Source of the DNA: Ulota crispa
Lineage: Eukaryota > Streptophyta > Bryopsida > Orthotrichales > Orthotrichaceae
DNA: 64,000 bases
Direction: 5' to 3'
Assembly: GCA_963920765.1 (NCBI GenBank)
Contig: OY987244.1
Coordinates: 19,200,358 to 19,264,357, forward strand
Position numbers and translations under genes: made by a program. The notes beneath the pieces were generated by a model. The model saw nothing but the letters and a program-made list of their open reading frames with translations. It was not told the origin of the DNA and searched no databases. Below are positions 21,111 through 34,559 of this stretch, one piece after another; positions within the stretch are counted from its first letter, which is position 1; each line of letters begins with the position of its first letter.

Positions 21111-22612
21111 AGACAATTCATATACCGATTTCTGGAGCCTTAGATCTGAGGTTTCAGTCAAGAATGCCTTGCTGTATGACAGTTGGTTTCATCAAATTTT
21201 TAGAGTAGTTCACCTCATTGTAATGCACTCGAATCTGCGAAGCATTTTAGGCTTCGGGCAAAAAGGGTTCAGTTTGTTTGGACAGAAGTCCTTGAAACTG
21301 TATATTATTCCGTTCAATTTGAAGGGGTTCGCATTGGAAGTCTCTGAGCATGTATTTGTCTTAGTTCTTTGTATTCAGGCTTCATTACTATGAACAATGC
21401 AATTTCCGATTTTATCCTTTCAGAGGCTTGACTATTTTTGATGAGACGCCGTGTTATAAACAACGTCAATTTTTTCAGATGGGCAATATTCATGTGCTAA
21501 ATGTTGTGACATACTATATCTCTTCACAAGGATTCAATTTCTGTTCACAAACTAGGACTGATATAGATTTTGGGTTGAGGCCCATGTGTTCTGAACCGCC
21601 CCCGAAGTAATGGCATAACGTATAGCAAATTCAGTTGACGTTAATCCCTTACACGTATTATTCTGTTGCGTTTCAGAAGTTCTAAGCCCGGTCCAAAAGT
21701 CTTGGCAGTAATTTAGCTCCAGGATCATTTTCCAGCTTTCAGCAGTGCACTATCAAACTACTCAGAGCGGCAAGTATTTCACGAACCGGCAAACAAGCTG
21801 TTGGCATGGGACAATACTGTACCTTTGACTTCACCGAGCACAAAACTTGAATTTCGTCATGTTGCAAAACTGTAACATTCAACTACACAAAGCTCTAAGG
21901 TTCTTTGTTCATCGGATTCACGGCAAAGTTGATACTACATGCAAAAAAAATAAAAACGGAAATACATTCAACAAAGCCAATGATCCATCGTTTCAAGCAA
22001 TAAATCAACATACGAACATTTCAAAACAACAATAATAAATCGATCTCTCAACTAAGAAACGAGCATGCAGCTATGGCGAACAGACCTCAAATGAACAAGA
22101 TCTACTAACGACCGAGCTCCAGAGCGCTCCACCTGCAAATGGTGTCCAGATTGCTTGCATTGAACAGTCCGCACTGATCTCAAAAAGACAGAATCCACTA
22201 ATTGCACCCACCCCCTCAAAGAAGTAGGAACAGCCTGGCCATCTCCAAACGTTAACACATGTATGTTGTGCCATGCATTGCGGGATTTCCTGGAGCAAGA
22301 GTTCGGCTTAGTTCTTATAACATACAGTTTTATTCTTTGAAAAATCTTGAGAAGTTGGCACTTTTCTCGTTGCTTCTCTGAAACCGCAAATCTACATAGA
22401 TCCTAGTTCTTTAAGAGTTTCAATGTCACGAGTTTGGCGTTTTGAAACATGCCATATTAACGAAAATGGCTTCAGATCACTACAGAACTCATCTAAACTT
22501 CAATCTAACACGTTTTTAACAGCAGTAGAAATGTCGTTTCAAAGCGAGGTAACCCTAATCTCAGGGCATTCCAACGTCTTTCCCAGTGGCGGTGCTCACG
22601 AGGTAGTGCACT
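21111..22612. other. 1.5 kb intergenic
   Basis: Open frames of 60-107 codons on the plus strand (such as 21070-21393) have no family resemblance. The part near 22300-22612 is likely 3' UTR of the minus-strand gene that follows. Confidence 0.45.
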
Positions 22613-23152
22613 TTAAGGGACGTAAGGCTGCTTGTATCCACCCTGAGGCGCCGAGACGCACTCCTGTGGCGCATACCCTACATTCGCCGGATGCCCCTGC
22701 GCAACATGCACCACTCCCGGCTGCGCCACAGGCAACTCCGTCGCCCCCGCCACACCGCCCACGCCGCCGCCAGCTGTCTTGCAACAGAACCGAACGATGG
22801 TGATCCAGAGCTCCATGGCGAACACCGCAATCGCCCAGATGACCCAGAAGGGGTTGATGAGAAACAGACACGCAATGCCGAAGACGGCCAGGTTGATGAG
22901 GTTAATCACCGCCAGGATGACATGGCAGTTGAAGCAGCCGCTGCCTGGACGCACCAGCAGACCCTGCAGGCCCGAGGCGAAGGCCAAGGCGCCAGATATC
23001 AGCGGCCAGAAGTTAGCGATGTGGAAAACCACGACCAATGTCACGACGCCTACAATCATACCGATTATGCCCAGGATCAGCACTGTTAAGTGCAGCGAGA
23101 ACGGCAGCGTGCATGCGCATCGCCCCCGCTGCTGCACGTTCGTACTGTACAT
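22613..23152 (-). CDS. four-transmembrane-helix protein, function unknown
   Basis: A 179-residue single-exon protein starting MYSTNVQQRGRCACTLP (ATG at 23150-23152; codons upstream lack an ATG). Four hydrophobic segments lie at about residues 21-45 (LTVLILGIIGMIVGVVTLVV), 48-67, 74-99 (VILAVINLINLAVFGIACLF) and 101-122 (FWVIWAIAVFAMELWITIV). A Cys-rich FNCH stretch precedes helix 3, CC follows helix 4, and a Gly/Pro/Gln-rich cytosolic-type tail ends GGYKQPYVP. The layout (short N-terminus, four helices, proline-rich tail) resembles small tetraspan or MARVEL-like membrane proteins, but I recognise no signature and assign no function. The pattern of charged residues and high coding GC supports a real gene. 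Confidence 0.7.
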   Translation of the reverse strand: MYSTNVQQRGRCACTLPFSLHLTVLILGIIGMIVGVVTLVVVFHIANFWPLISGALAFASGLQGLLVRPGSGCFNCHVILAVINLINLAVFGIACLFLINPFWVIWAIAVFAMELWITIVRFCCKTAGGGVGGVAGATELPVAQPGVVHVAQGHPANVGYAPQECVSAPQGGYKQPYVP

Positions 23153-24249
23153 GGCTGCAACAGCACCTCCTCGCACTCTCCTTGCGAAAAAACGGGCGTG
23201 TTCGGAGCAGGTATGGATCAGCTAGTGCTCCGCTCACAGGCCCACTTGCTTCATTCCACCAACGCGCAGGTTCTAATGCCGCAACTGCATCAATCGTTGA
23301 GCTAGGCACTTGGCTCTCGTGAGCGAGGCTGGAGATTGACTGAGATAACAACGAGCACGTCCTAGCTAGTGTTGCGGCGACAGACCTGTCTGCAATCTGC
23401 AAAGATAAGCTACCGGGGTTGGAACATCGAAACGTATACTGTTCCGATACAGACACTCTTGTGCTTGATGCGAGAAAGTCCAAGCTCCTGGCCTGGAATT
23501 TATTGAGCCTGGGCGTCTTCCTGTGGTGGTGTGGTGTCTCACGTGTGACAACTTATCAGTAAGTCTGAGCCTCTGAGGCCTGACGATATCGGTTCGGAAA
23601 CTGATACCGACTCTGCGGCATTATTGTCAGTGTTGTGACTGTTGTGAGTAGGTGGAAGCAAGGTCCGGGAGTTCAATGCTAGCCGATTGAAATGAGAAAA
23701 AACCGTTTGCAATTTATAAATTTGGTCAAAAATCTTTAAAAAAATTACTTATAGTATGAAACACAAAAAATATCCGAAAAAGTTTTTTGATAAACCGATT
23801 CAATATAGAAATTGAAGGAAATCTACCGAAAAATCTCAAATATTTCCCGGACCCTGGGTGGAAGCCTCAGAGAACTTTGAATTGGTGAATTTTTTTATTT
23901 TTTGTTTTGTTTTCTCGCAGAGTAGGCACGGTGGGCTTGCAAACTGGATGACAGATCAGATGCAGTAATAACAGTGGGTGGTTGGATCTGAAATTCTCCA
24001 TTCTCGAAATGGCTTGAACTTTGAATTTAAGTTACTTTGAGTTCTTTCAATTTTTCGAGGTTGCAGTTCAGTACTACACATCAATCATGCCACGCCTACG
24101 TGTCCGTAACGTCGCTGGGTAGACCAGTTGATTAGCGTGAGGAAAATTTTGTTTAGTGGAAACCACGGACGCTGCTGCACATTGTTTGCAAGCTTCAAAA
24201 TTCATCCAAATGAATATGGAAGGGTCTTGCATTATTCAAAGTATGTGCA
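23153..24249. other. intergenic; promoter side of the minus-strand membrane protein gene
   Basis: GC-rich to about 23650, consistent with promoter and 5' UTR of the minus-strand gene; AT-rich beyond. Overlapping open frames at 23013-23551 look like shadows of GC-rich sequence. Confidence 0.45.
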
Positions 24250-25490
24250 TTAACCCCTGAGCGCCCAGACCATTTTCACCAAAATCAGGATTTTGGGAGG
24301 CTTATAACTTTTGATGTACTATATGTCAGTCAATTGGATGATCCACAAAAAGTGATCATTGAAAAGAGTGGAACACCTACTTAGAAAATGGCTTGCAATT
24401 TTTGGGAACAATTGATCGTGGAAGATGGGAGATTATGACATTTGATCAAACAACATGTGATGACAAAGTCTCAAATTTTGGTAGGTAGTTGCTATTTGAG
24501 GATTTTTACAAAATTCTATAAGCCCCTAATTCATCTCAAATTTTGTGAGTAGCAAGATTAGATGTAAATGCACACACTTGCAAATTATTGAAGATTCTAC
24601 TTCTTTGTATGTGAAGTTTTATGGCTTCAATTTGCTATTGCACAGAAAACAATGACTAGTACAGTTGGTGACAGTTGCCATTATAAGGGTCTAGAACATG
24701 CTTGAACTCTTGCCAACAAATTAGCCACTACCACAAAGGAAACATAAGGAAGCTTGTAAGGGATATTGACCGGTTGGAGCCTATAAAACAATGCTTGCCC
24801 CGTTGCCCCGTATGGTGTTTCATCCAATCAATTCTTTTGCAACACTTGTCCAATATTTGGCTTTCCTTGCCATTACTCCATTGTCATGGACAAATTGAAT
24901 GCCTTCATCATTGTAGTTTATAGCAAGATCAAAAAGTTAGATCTAGACATCCAGTACCTCAAACAAGACTTTGAAATTATGGGAGGCAATATATGAGGCG
25001 CTGGGGTGCTTAAAGTTGATGTGTTTTGAGTGTGAGCTTAATTAGCAATAGAAAGTTTACCAAATCTATTTTCTTCTTGTATTTTGAAATTTTGAAAAAA
25101 ATGAAGTTTTGAAAAATATATTAACATCACAAGTTGAACACCTATTACCGTGGGGTGACTACTTTTTTAAATTTTACTAACATGGGAAGAAAAATTCCAC
25201 GAGGATGATCTTTATTGTGAATTGCATCCATGATTAAAAATTTGACATAATTGAATACATTTTGTAATTATTATTGAAATTTGTTAACATCTTTTTCAAA
25301 CAATCACAATAATTTCAAAATTTCACCAAAACCTATGAATATTTTCTATGCATGTAATATGCACATACTTTCTTCTCTTAAAACCGCAATATTGAATTTT
25401 GATGTTAATTACATTGCCAAAATCACTTCTAGAAGATGATTGTAAGTCCATAGAAAAACCATGGTTGTAGGCCTGTCCTTTAAGGATTAA
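24250..25490. mobile_element. possible TTAA-flanked element (left end clear, right end tentative)
   Basis: TTAA at 24250-24253 is followed by CCCCTGAGCGCCCAG, close to the ends at 5120 and 5251. The best candidate right end is CCTTTAAGGATTAA with TTAA at 25487-25490, which matches only about 10 of 17 terminal bases. The interior is AT-rich and non-coding. Confidence 0.3.
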
Positions 25491-26254
25491 CAACTAAAGC
25501 ATGATGTGGTCTCAATTCTTACAGAGAAAAGAAAATTTAAGCATCCATTAAAATTTGCTTCTCTTTTTTGTATGACTACAAGTTTCAATATAAGTTTTCT
25601 TACTTGCTTCTTAATTATTTTATTATTTTTATCTACAATTCGCTTATAAATTCCGGATTCTTATTTCCTTTGAGTCTGATTGTTGAATTCTAGTGCTACA
25701 AAAAAATTACCAATTGAATTGATGCCTAGGAAAGTTCCAACCCACTCAATAAAGGTACGTGAGAGTGCACTTATAAATCAATTTTTTTTGAATATCCGAG
25801 AATAGCCCATACCCGTTCCCGTTCCGACGGTCGTGACTGACCGCCACGTCACCAGGAATCCCCGCCAAAACTACTCGTGAGTCGTAAGTCGTAAGTCCGA
25901 ACGGCACCAAAGCCCAAGCTACTGCCGTCCTTTTCCCGCGCTCGTTTTGTCCCGCCATTTAAAAATCCCAACAAACAAGCGTACCTCCGTCGCGACTCGC
26001 GGGTCATGATTCTGAGAGACGAGAGGGATTCTCTTCGAATTCGGTCGTCATCAAACTTCGCTGACTGCACAAGATTTCGATTCTGTTGCGAGCAAACCCA
26101 TTTCCGGAGTTTATGATTCGTGATTGCAATCTCGCTCGCAGCTGAAAACTCGGCGTGTGGGAGCACTCAACTTGATAGTATGCGAATCTTTTTGCAAATT
26201 TGGTGGTGAATGGGGGAGCTCGTGATCTTTTCCCTTCGGTTGTGATCCTTCACA
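25491..26254 (+). promoter_or_regulatory. RECQL5 upstream region and 5' UTR
   Basis: GC rises sharply from about 25800 towards the start codon. The last ~130 bases before the ATG are also present, diverged, before the broken RECQL5 copy at 43.8 kb, which shows that leader and first exon were duplicated together. I see no unambiguous TATA box. Confidence 0.45.
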
Positions 26255-29200
26255 ATGGAAGCGAACGGAGCGTTGCGCTGTGAAGGATCGGGATCGGGAT
26301 CGGGAGCGGAGAAGGAGAATTTGAAACTGCAGCAGCGCCCCATTGGGAAGCGAGAGCTCGATGTGCCTCCGCGGACGTTTAAGAAGGTTAGAGTAGGGCA
26401 GGGAGATGCCAAGGGCCATGGAATCGGTACAAGGAATCTCGTTTGTAGGTCGTGGAGCGAGTGTAATCTCGGTCCAGGGCAAGTGTTCGGCGGTTTGAGG
26501 GACGAGGTCGCAGCGCGGAGAACACTTCCTGGGAAGGAAACCGAGGTTGTCAAATTGCAGCCGGAGACATTACGAACTGGGATTGAGAATGTAGGTGCTA
26601 AGGTGCAAGAAGTTGTATCCCGAGGTGATAGGCAGCAAGAGTTGGCACCCCGCAGTCCTTTGGGGTTTACGATCAAAGTGCATCGACATGGTAGGGCTAG
26701 CAACGTTTCCGAGAACGGCGATTCCAACGCCGTGAGTGCAGGCTCCTTCGCTAGCGCAGGTCGTTTTAGCTTGCTTGGGAAGAGCAATAGAGTCGAACCG
26801 AGCGTCAAATCTCCTGAGGTGGACGATTTTCCCAGCAGTCTTAAGATCTCGCCTGTTCCGCAATCGCCACTCGAGTCACGAGTCCCGCTGCGGAAGCGCG
26901 TTCCCGTATCCAAGGGTTCGGGAAAGGCAATCTCTACCGAAAACACGATTTCTGTAGAGAAGGTGAGCGCCGTTGTAGACGTAGCGAGTTCATTGACTAC
27001 GAAAATTTGTAGGAGCACTCATTCGTGTGTGGAACAAGAAATTGAAGCTACAGCGGCGCTCCCAGTGCGGCGGTCTTCCCGAAACAGGCCGGCAACAGGC
27101 GCTGACGTCGAAGACGCCACTTACGCACCACCTCAGCTGTCGGACGCCGAACTCCCAGAACCAAGGATCAAGCGAACTATACGAGCGAAGCCCACTCGTA
27201 AATCCGAACCAGAGGAGACTCCACAGCAATCGGAGTTTCCGCCGAAGCCACAGGAAGAATCACAATTACCACTCCTTGGCGATGCAGCTAACCCTAAACG
27301 AGCACCAGCGAAGCGCAAGGCGTCGTCCTCAGTGGAAGAGAGCTCATGGTCGCGCCCTAAGGCTCTTACGAAGAAGAGCCCCCCTGCTAATCGTAGTGCA
27401 GTGGGCAATCCTCAGGCTTCGAAAAGACCGACGCAACTCAGAGCCGGCGAGCGGGACAACTTCGTGAAATTGAATATCAACGGGAAAGGCGGGCGTCGCA
27501 AATTCACCAACGGATCCCGGACGAAGAGGCCGAGTGTGTATGGTCGCCGGAAATCGTTTAAAAAGTATAAGAAAACGTCGCAGGAGGATGGCGAGGTGGA
27601 CATGGCGGAAGGTGACAGCAATGTGGACACCAGCGTTGGGCCTTGTAAGCGGAAATCGGTGAAGCGAAACCAGGCGGGCATGGATGCGGATGCTCCGTCG
27701 CCTGTGTCGTTGTGGGTCGACGAAGGTTGGTACGACAAGCGCGCCATCTCTTCGGAGAACATCTGTCCTGTGGAGTCTGCCACTCCGGAGGAGCTTGAGA
27801 GGCTAAAAGAGATAGCCCGTCGTGACTCTAGTGAAGCGAATTTGGTGTCTGTGTTGGAGCCTGTGTTTGGATACAAGGGTTTTCGAAAAGGGCAGTTGCT
27901 TGCTGTTCAGCGCGTGCTGGCGATGGAGTCCACTTTGCTGGTTCTTCCTACCGGGGCTGGAAAGTCTCTCACGTATCAGGTTTGTGCACTTGTTGCCTTG
28001 TTGATAACTTCATCTTAACTCTAAAAGCACCCTAAAGCACCCTAAGCTTCATCTTCTCATCTCCAGTGCATGTTGTATCACTTCAAGGGAGAATCTACTA
28101 ATAAAACTTAGCATATTGACATATGTTGGAGTGTGATTACTGGGAGATCAGATGTATGAAGTTCTCATGCAATTTAGATTGGGAGTTTGTAGACCACTGG
28201 CAGAAGACAACTCCATTTATGTTCAAAGAGCAAGAACTGACATTCAGCAATTTGACATGATTACATACGCCATTTGATAACTGAAGGCCAAACAATTGTA
28301 CAAGTAGACGAGTCGCTGTTGTTAACTTGGGTTAGTGTAGTATTTAGATCCAATTCTCGTAATGGTTGTGGTGTTCTCTACCGTACTGTAAACACATCTT
28401 TGGATTTGCAGCTCCCAGCGTTTGTTCTACCAGGGCTCACTTTGGTGATTAGTCCGTTGGTAGCGTTGATGGCGGACCAGCTGCAGCACCTCCCTCCATT
28501 GCTGCCTGGAGGTCTTATCAATAGTTCTCAGGTATGGAGCTTGTCACGGCAAATCTTAACCTCTAAAGAATCAAGGATTGATGGTTTGAAGATGATCGAT
28601 GTAATGGATCATGTTGTGGAAACCATATTTTAGGTGGGTCCATGTCTCATATCACCAGGATCAGTGAAGAATATTGCATGTGTTGGTCACAGGGTGATTC
28701 AAATCGGGCAAAAGTAAGCTCCTCTATGAACAGTGTTAAAACGGAAAAAATAACAAATTTAGCCAAATCAGCTTCATGGTTCGCAGGGGTTAATTACTGA
28801 AGCCATAAAGGCTCCTGACTTCCACTTTAATAAAGATGAAATATTGGCATCGTTGCTGCGAGCTTGCTACGCTGCACAATTTATGGGGAGGTATAGAATT
28901 GGTCATAGTGATCGTGTGACTTCCCCATGAATCGTGGTGAAGATTCTCGATATGTTCGTATCTAAGAGTTCCTGAAACGGTCTAATTGTGCAGCAAACAC
29001 TATTTCTTGCTATAAAATGCAAATTTGGACGTACTAATCAGATGTTGCATCTGTTCGCAGACAACTGGTGAGAGCACTGAAGTCATGAGTCGACTTCTTT
29101 CTGGTCAAATTAAGGTTCGTTTCATGGCTCTTTTCTGACCAGCTGACATTGTCCACGGTCATTGGAATGCTGTGAGTTTGAATCTCTTACTTGCATTACT

Positions 29201-32200
29201 GTAGTTTGTATCATTTCCTCATCTACGCCACACCTTGACATCGTATTGGAGATTATTGGGCCGTGCCTATTGAGATGTTTTGTCTTATAATAATTTCCTG
29301 CAAACTTGTCTGCGATGCACGATGTCCATAAGAATCTTTAAATGCTAATTTGCTTGTGTTAACAATGTTCTTTTGTTTATTTCCCATTGAAGGTGTTATT
29401 CATCTCGCCAGAGCGATTGTTCAGTGAGAGTTTTCTGTCTGGTCTGGACGCCCTTCCCGAGATCTCTCTGGCAGTGGTGGATGAGGCTCACTGTCTCTCA
29501 GAATGGTAGAAGTTTGCCTTCTACATTCACATGTTGCACAGTTAATAGAACAAGCCTCACGTTCATTTGGGTTGTTGTTACTACTAGTCAGAGACCGACT
29601 CTCCTGCTGCTGTTCTTGACAATGGTGGCTTTTAATTTGAGCGAACCTGTGTTTCATCTACTCAGGTCACACAACTTTCGACCTTCATATTACAGACTTG
29701 GCAGCGTATTGAAGCAGCGTTTGCGTGTCCCATGCGTTCTAGCTTTAACTGCAACTGCTACCAAAGAGACAGAGAGTTCCATCATGAAATCCCTCTCTAT
29801 TCCTTCATCAGGAATTGTGCAAGCATCTCATGTTCGCCAAAATCTTCATCTATCCGTCTCACGACCTTCACACAGGCAAGTCTAGATCAATAGCAGTTTG
29901 CTTTTGCAACACAAACAATAGATCAAATCTGAAAGCAGTACTGATGTTGAATTGCCACGCCTGATGATTTATGTTTCTTCACAGACGGAAGGACCTACTT
30001 GCACTACTTCGGTCTAGTCCATTTTCAGAAGTCAAAAGCATCATTATCTACTGCACATATCAGGTAATGAGTGCGGTTCACATCTCGTTGAATTTCTGGA
30101 ATTTATGATCTTTCCTTCTGTCACTCAAAATTACATATTTGTCAGTGCAGTTTGAAGCGGATGATATAAGCAAATACCTCGAGGAGAACAAGATTGCTGC
30201 TAAGGTTTGGCTGCGTTCCCAAGCATGTAGTCTTTGTGTCTCGAGCGAAATGTGGCTTCGCAACATTGCCTAAGTTCAATTCTGAAACACTTTTTTTGTT
30301 CTGACCTACTTGTTAATTTTTCTAATTTTCAATCTTTCTTTGTTTCTGCAGAGCTATCATAGTGGTAAACCCTCTTCTGAACGTACTCGTGTGTACCAAC
30401 TCTTCTGCAGCAATAAATTGCGTGTGGTAAGTTTGCTCCACCTGGACCTCGAGAGCTCATAATACTCGTTCTTGGGCTGCCGAGCTTCTCAAGATGCGGC
30501 TCGAGGGGTCTTGTTTATTTTGGAATTTGCACTGGATTTTAATTCTCAACACTTTCAAGCAGGACTACGAATACATTATCTGTACTTCTAGTAAGAACAT
30601 CCATTGAATTTTCCCTTTTCTGAGGTCTTTCTTGCTGATGTGCAGGTGGTTGCCACTGTTGCTTTTGGAATGGGTTTGGATAAAAGTGACATTGGTTCGG
30701 TAAGTCAGCATTCAGAACTTTCAGTGAAGGCTTTCTCACGTTCCTCTAATTTCCTCAACTTTGTAAAAAATAAAATAAAATAAACTCTTATTAGGTTGTA
30801 ATTTACAAGCTTGAGACTGAAGAACAGGTGATCGTTCAACATAATCTTTGTATAAGGGGTTGCGTATGTGCTGCATTTCACCTATCACTTTGAAGCTTCC
30901 TGAGAAACAGCGTTGAACTTGCTAATTGCGCAGGTCATTCACTACAACATGCCTCGAAGTCTGGAGCATTATGTTCAGGTAGCTCTCTTCAACCCCGCAT
31001 ATGCAATTTTCTGCAAATAACGGCCTTTTCCTTTAAGGCAGGTTTAACTTTGTGATGTTGGTTACTATGCAGGAGACTGGTCGTGCAGGTCGTGATGGCA
31101 AACCTGCCTTCTGCCACCTATTTCTGGATGATACAGACTATTTGAAACTCCGTAGTCTAGCACACAGGTATTACACCTAGCTTGTCATGCTGTCTCTGTA
31201 TACGATTTTTAGGATACTCTCATCTTAAATGTTTGTAAAGATAATCCGTATTTTAAACACCACTGATGTATGCCAGTGTGGTTATAAGAGGCACGATCAA
31301 TCTCAATCTACGACAGTCTTAAGTAGGGGTAGCCATTACGTGCCCATTCTCAGAACCTTAGCTCATGTTAGCATTCTGGCTTTTCTGCAGTGATGGTATG
31401 GACACCTTTGCTGTGAACAAGTTCCTTTGCCGAGTGTTTCAGAGTCCACCAGATGCATCAAAGTCTATGTCCTCCATCAACGTTGAACAAACAGCTAATG
31501 AGTTGGATCTCAAAGAGGAGGTAAGGACATGGCTTGAAAATCTCTGTTCCAACGTCAAAATGAGCTTTTTGTTAATGAAACATCAATCCCCCTGAAGCAG
31601 GGATCTGTGCTCAAACGTGACTTCAATTTGGGATTTGCAGGTTATGGCTACAATTTTGTCGTTCATGGAAGTTGGAGACTTGCAGTACGTGCACGTGCAT
31701 TCCAAGCTAAAAGCAACATGCAACCTAGCATTTTACAGAGTGAGTATTTCTGTTGATTTGGGTCGTTAAGAACTGATTTTCATCTGCAATCTCAAGTCAC
31801 TGAGCTGGAGAGTCTCGTGTGTTACAGACTTCTGCTGCTCTTCTTGCAAAACATAGTGCTCTGGTGGCGACAATCGTCCAAAGGTGAATCCAGTATTCTT
31901 ATATACTTTTCTTCATTTTTGTTTTTTTGTTTTTCCCCCTTTTTGGAAGTTATTTGGTGTGCATTTTTAGTTCTTAGTTGTTGATCGTGGTATTTCCGTC
32001 TTCCCTTAGTGCGCTACAATTCAAGGCTGTAGTATTTGTTACTTCATCAGTTGTCTTCTGCATCTGGTCATCTACACCGATGACGACTAACCTGTGGATT
32101 TTGTCACAATTACATTAATTGTGACAAACTTGTTTGTTTTCTTAACCAGATGTCAGCCTAAGCATGGACGCTACACCGTTCAGGTTCCTGCTGTTGCAAA

Positions 32201-33745
32201 TGAGGCTGGTCACTCATTGCTACAAGTTCAGCAAGAGCTTCAAAGATTACAGGTACAAGCGGTAGTTTCACCATTCTAAACTGCCTTTCAAATCTTTCCG
32301 TCAACCTTCCATAAACTAGGAAGAGGAATATGTACACACATTCGGTACAACATGCATATTAGAGTCTTACTTCTAAATAACTCAGACCAAAGATTTGGGA
32401 GCCTGTTTAGTCTGATATATTTCTGAATAAACAGAGCGCAGGAGAGATTTCATACGAGCTTCAGGATTTGGCGTTTTGTTTCTCAGTTCTGGAAGTGCCT
32501 GACGATATATGTGCATTGACATCTTCAATTGCTGCACGATTGTCCGAAGTAGAAAAATGCAAGGTGGGTCTGAATTTCCATATCAGACATTTTGTGTGAC
32601 CTTTCACCTACTCAAAGATGGGTAGCTGTAGATAAAAAAATATTTAGTCGTACAGTATCAGTTTGCTGAGTTCTTTTTTGGAAGTGTAGACTATATTTCT
32701 GCTTTATTAAGTAGAAATTGTTACTACTTTGAAGGCTGTTGAGCATAATTAAGATCTTCTCATCCTTGGTGCGTTTTACTTTCTATCAGGTGGCGAAACT
32801 TGATGCAATGTACACTGCAGCAGCAGCTGCCGCGTCTCATTGTGGCGAAGAGAAGACCAGTAATTCCGAGTGTACGAGCCAACAATTATCTCTACAAAGT
32901 TGTATTAGCACGTATTTCAACAGAAGTGAAGACAACCCGACCACCCAAACTGTACCTAGCGTGGTAGATTCCACAAGGTAGAGTCTCTGGAGAACTCGTA
33001 ATTTTACATTTTGCAGTTAAATTCTATGTTCACATTAGCACATTCATAGGATTACGAAACTCTTCTTGATTCAAAGCACTAACAGTACGATCCTTGTGGT
33101 AATTGCAGCTCTTTCTTGAGGGCAGATATCAAGGTATGGTTCACAGTGAATCCCTTACCAGATGTAATGCCACCTGTTTTTTTTATATTTGTAGCTTTAG
33201 TATCTTCAGTCTCTTTCTGCTGTGTGCTGAATGTTCATTGTAGAAAGTATTTTAAAAGTTGCTATGCTCCTTTACTTCCAGGTCTTTCTAAAATCGCACG
33301 AGAATATGGCTTTTACCGGCCGAGCGGTCGCTCGAATATTGCATGGTCTATGGAGCCCTGCGTATCCTTATGCATCATGGTGCAAGAATCATTTTTGGTA
33401 TATTGCGCATCACCATTTAAATTCGTTGTTTTTCTACGAGTGAATGATTTTGGTATCTACACACATTTTTTTCTTTGCTAAAACATGTTTCTTCTTATAT
33501 TGGAGTTGAAGGATTTCTCATACACAGGCTGTATATGTGGCCATCTTCGTAGCATTCCCTGATAATCTGTGACTGCTTATAATTCATCACAAGCCTACAT
33601 TTTTATTGAAAAGCAGTTGTTAAAACCTCTCTTTGGGTTTTTGAGCAGGGGTCGGTACTCAAAGACTGATTTTCATGCTGTACGAGAAGCAGCAACCAGT
33701 CAAATACTTGAACAGCGGGCTAAGAAGAGAGCTGGCGATTCATGA
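26255..33745 (+). CDS. RECQL5: RecQ-type DNA helicase, plant RecQ5-like, 20 exons
   Basis: ATP-dependent 3'-5' DNA helicase for recombination and replication repair in the nucleus. My splice model has exons 26255-27979, 28412-28531, 29061-29114, 29393-29505, 29666-29875, 29985-30063, 30151-30204, 30352-30426, 30646-30699, 30934-30978, 31073-31167, 31391-31520, 31641-31739, 31828-31883, 32150-32252, 32435-32563, 32790-32977, 33109-33133, 33282-33397 and 33649-33745: 3567 bases, 1188 residues, all phases consistent. Motifs: I LPTGAGKS (564-571), II DEAH (663-666), III TATAT (~699-703), VI QETGRAGRDG (843-852). The C-terminus has SFLRADIKVFL, FTGRAVARILHGLWSP and KNHFWGRY, diagnostic of plant RecQ5. 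Residues 1-530 are a basic, low-complexity extension much longer than in the Arabidopsis protein as I recall it (~911 residues). All introns are GT-AG except the one after 29875, which begins GC. Exons 2-20 are short; exon 1 is 1.7 kb. Confidence 0.9.
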
Positions 33746-34559
33746 AAATGTTTAAATGCGGTGTTCTTCGAGTTCATCATTCTCATGTGCATATTGAGAA
33801 ACGTGTAATTCTTGCTACTCTTGTAGCTCTAGTACAAATTATTTCGTTTGGTGCTGGGAATAGGAATTTTAGTGACGGTTTGTTGTTTCAATCAGCAAAC
33901 TATCGGAGTATATACTATCAAAATTCTTACGATGATATTGCGCAGGCGTTATTTGTTTATACAGGAGACGTAGGGAGTAAGTGGAGAGTAACCATTTAAT
34001 TATGCTGACACGGCTCAGTATAATGCTTAGTAGTATTTTCTTCTGTAGCAAATGCAAATTGCATTCTAGTATTTTCTGTACTTTGTATGGACAAGAAGGG
34101 GATGCAAATCCAAGTGAAGAATATTGTTTATGATATTGGTTGTTGTTTAAGTCAGTTGCAGCCTGTTGTGTGGCCCGGTAGTTTCACGTGTGCCTTTCAT
34201 ATTTAGCTTGAGTTGCTAAAGATACTGGTATACCAGTATGTACCCAAAAATTCAAATATATAGTTTCACATTTTTGGCTTTCGGCATTGACTTGAATTGC
34301 ATTCTTAAGTGAGAATGTGAAATTGGGTTAATCAGTAGTTCAGGAAATGGATTGCCATTTTGGAGAAGTTTGTGAGATGAAAGTTTTGCCTCCCGTAAGT
34401 AGACAGCAGATATTTCCATTTTATTTGCCGAATGGCATGCTTATCGAGGATCGTTAAAATCGCAATTTTTTCGCTACGATGTTACCAAGCTTTTGATTGA
34501 GGCTAGTCACTGGCGAACTTTGCAACATGTTATTTTGAAAGCCTCCACAAAACACTTGG
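33746..34559. other. RECQL5 3' UTR and intergenic
   Basis: The 85-codon plus-strand frame at 33742-33999 directly after the stop has no family resemblance. The following AT-rich sequence is probably 3' UTR and spacer. Confidence 0.45.

Noticed and set aside
20361..21161. 266-codon minus-strand frame and 196-codon plus frame over the DUF1697 gene
   Set aside because: They overlap a clear DUF1697 domain and read as Arg/His-rich shadow sequence of GC-rich exons.
28693..28890. Two exon-like segments in RECQL5 intron 2 (28693-28713 and 28787-28890, open and bounded by AG/GT)
   Set aside because: Joining exon 2 directly to 29061 gives the same number of residues between the conserved blocks as in plant RecQ5, and including the 104-base segment breaks the frame. 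They might be rare alternative exons.
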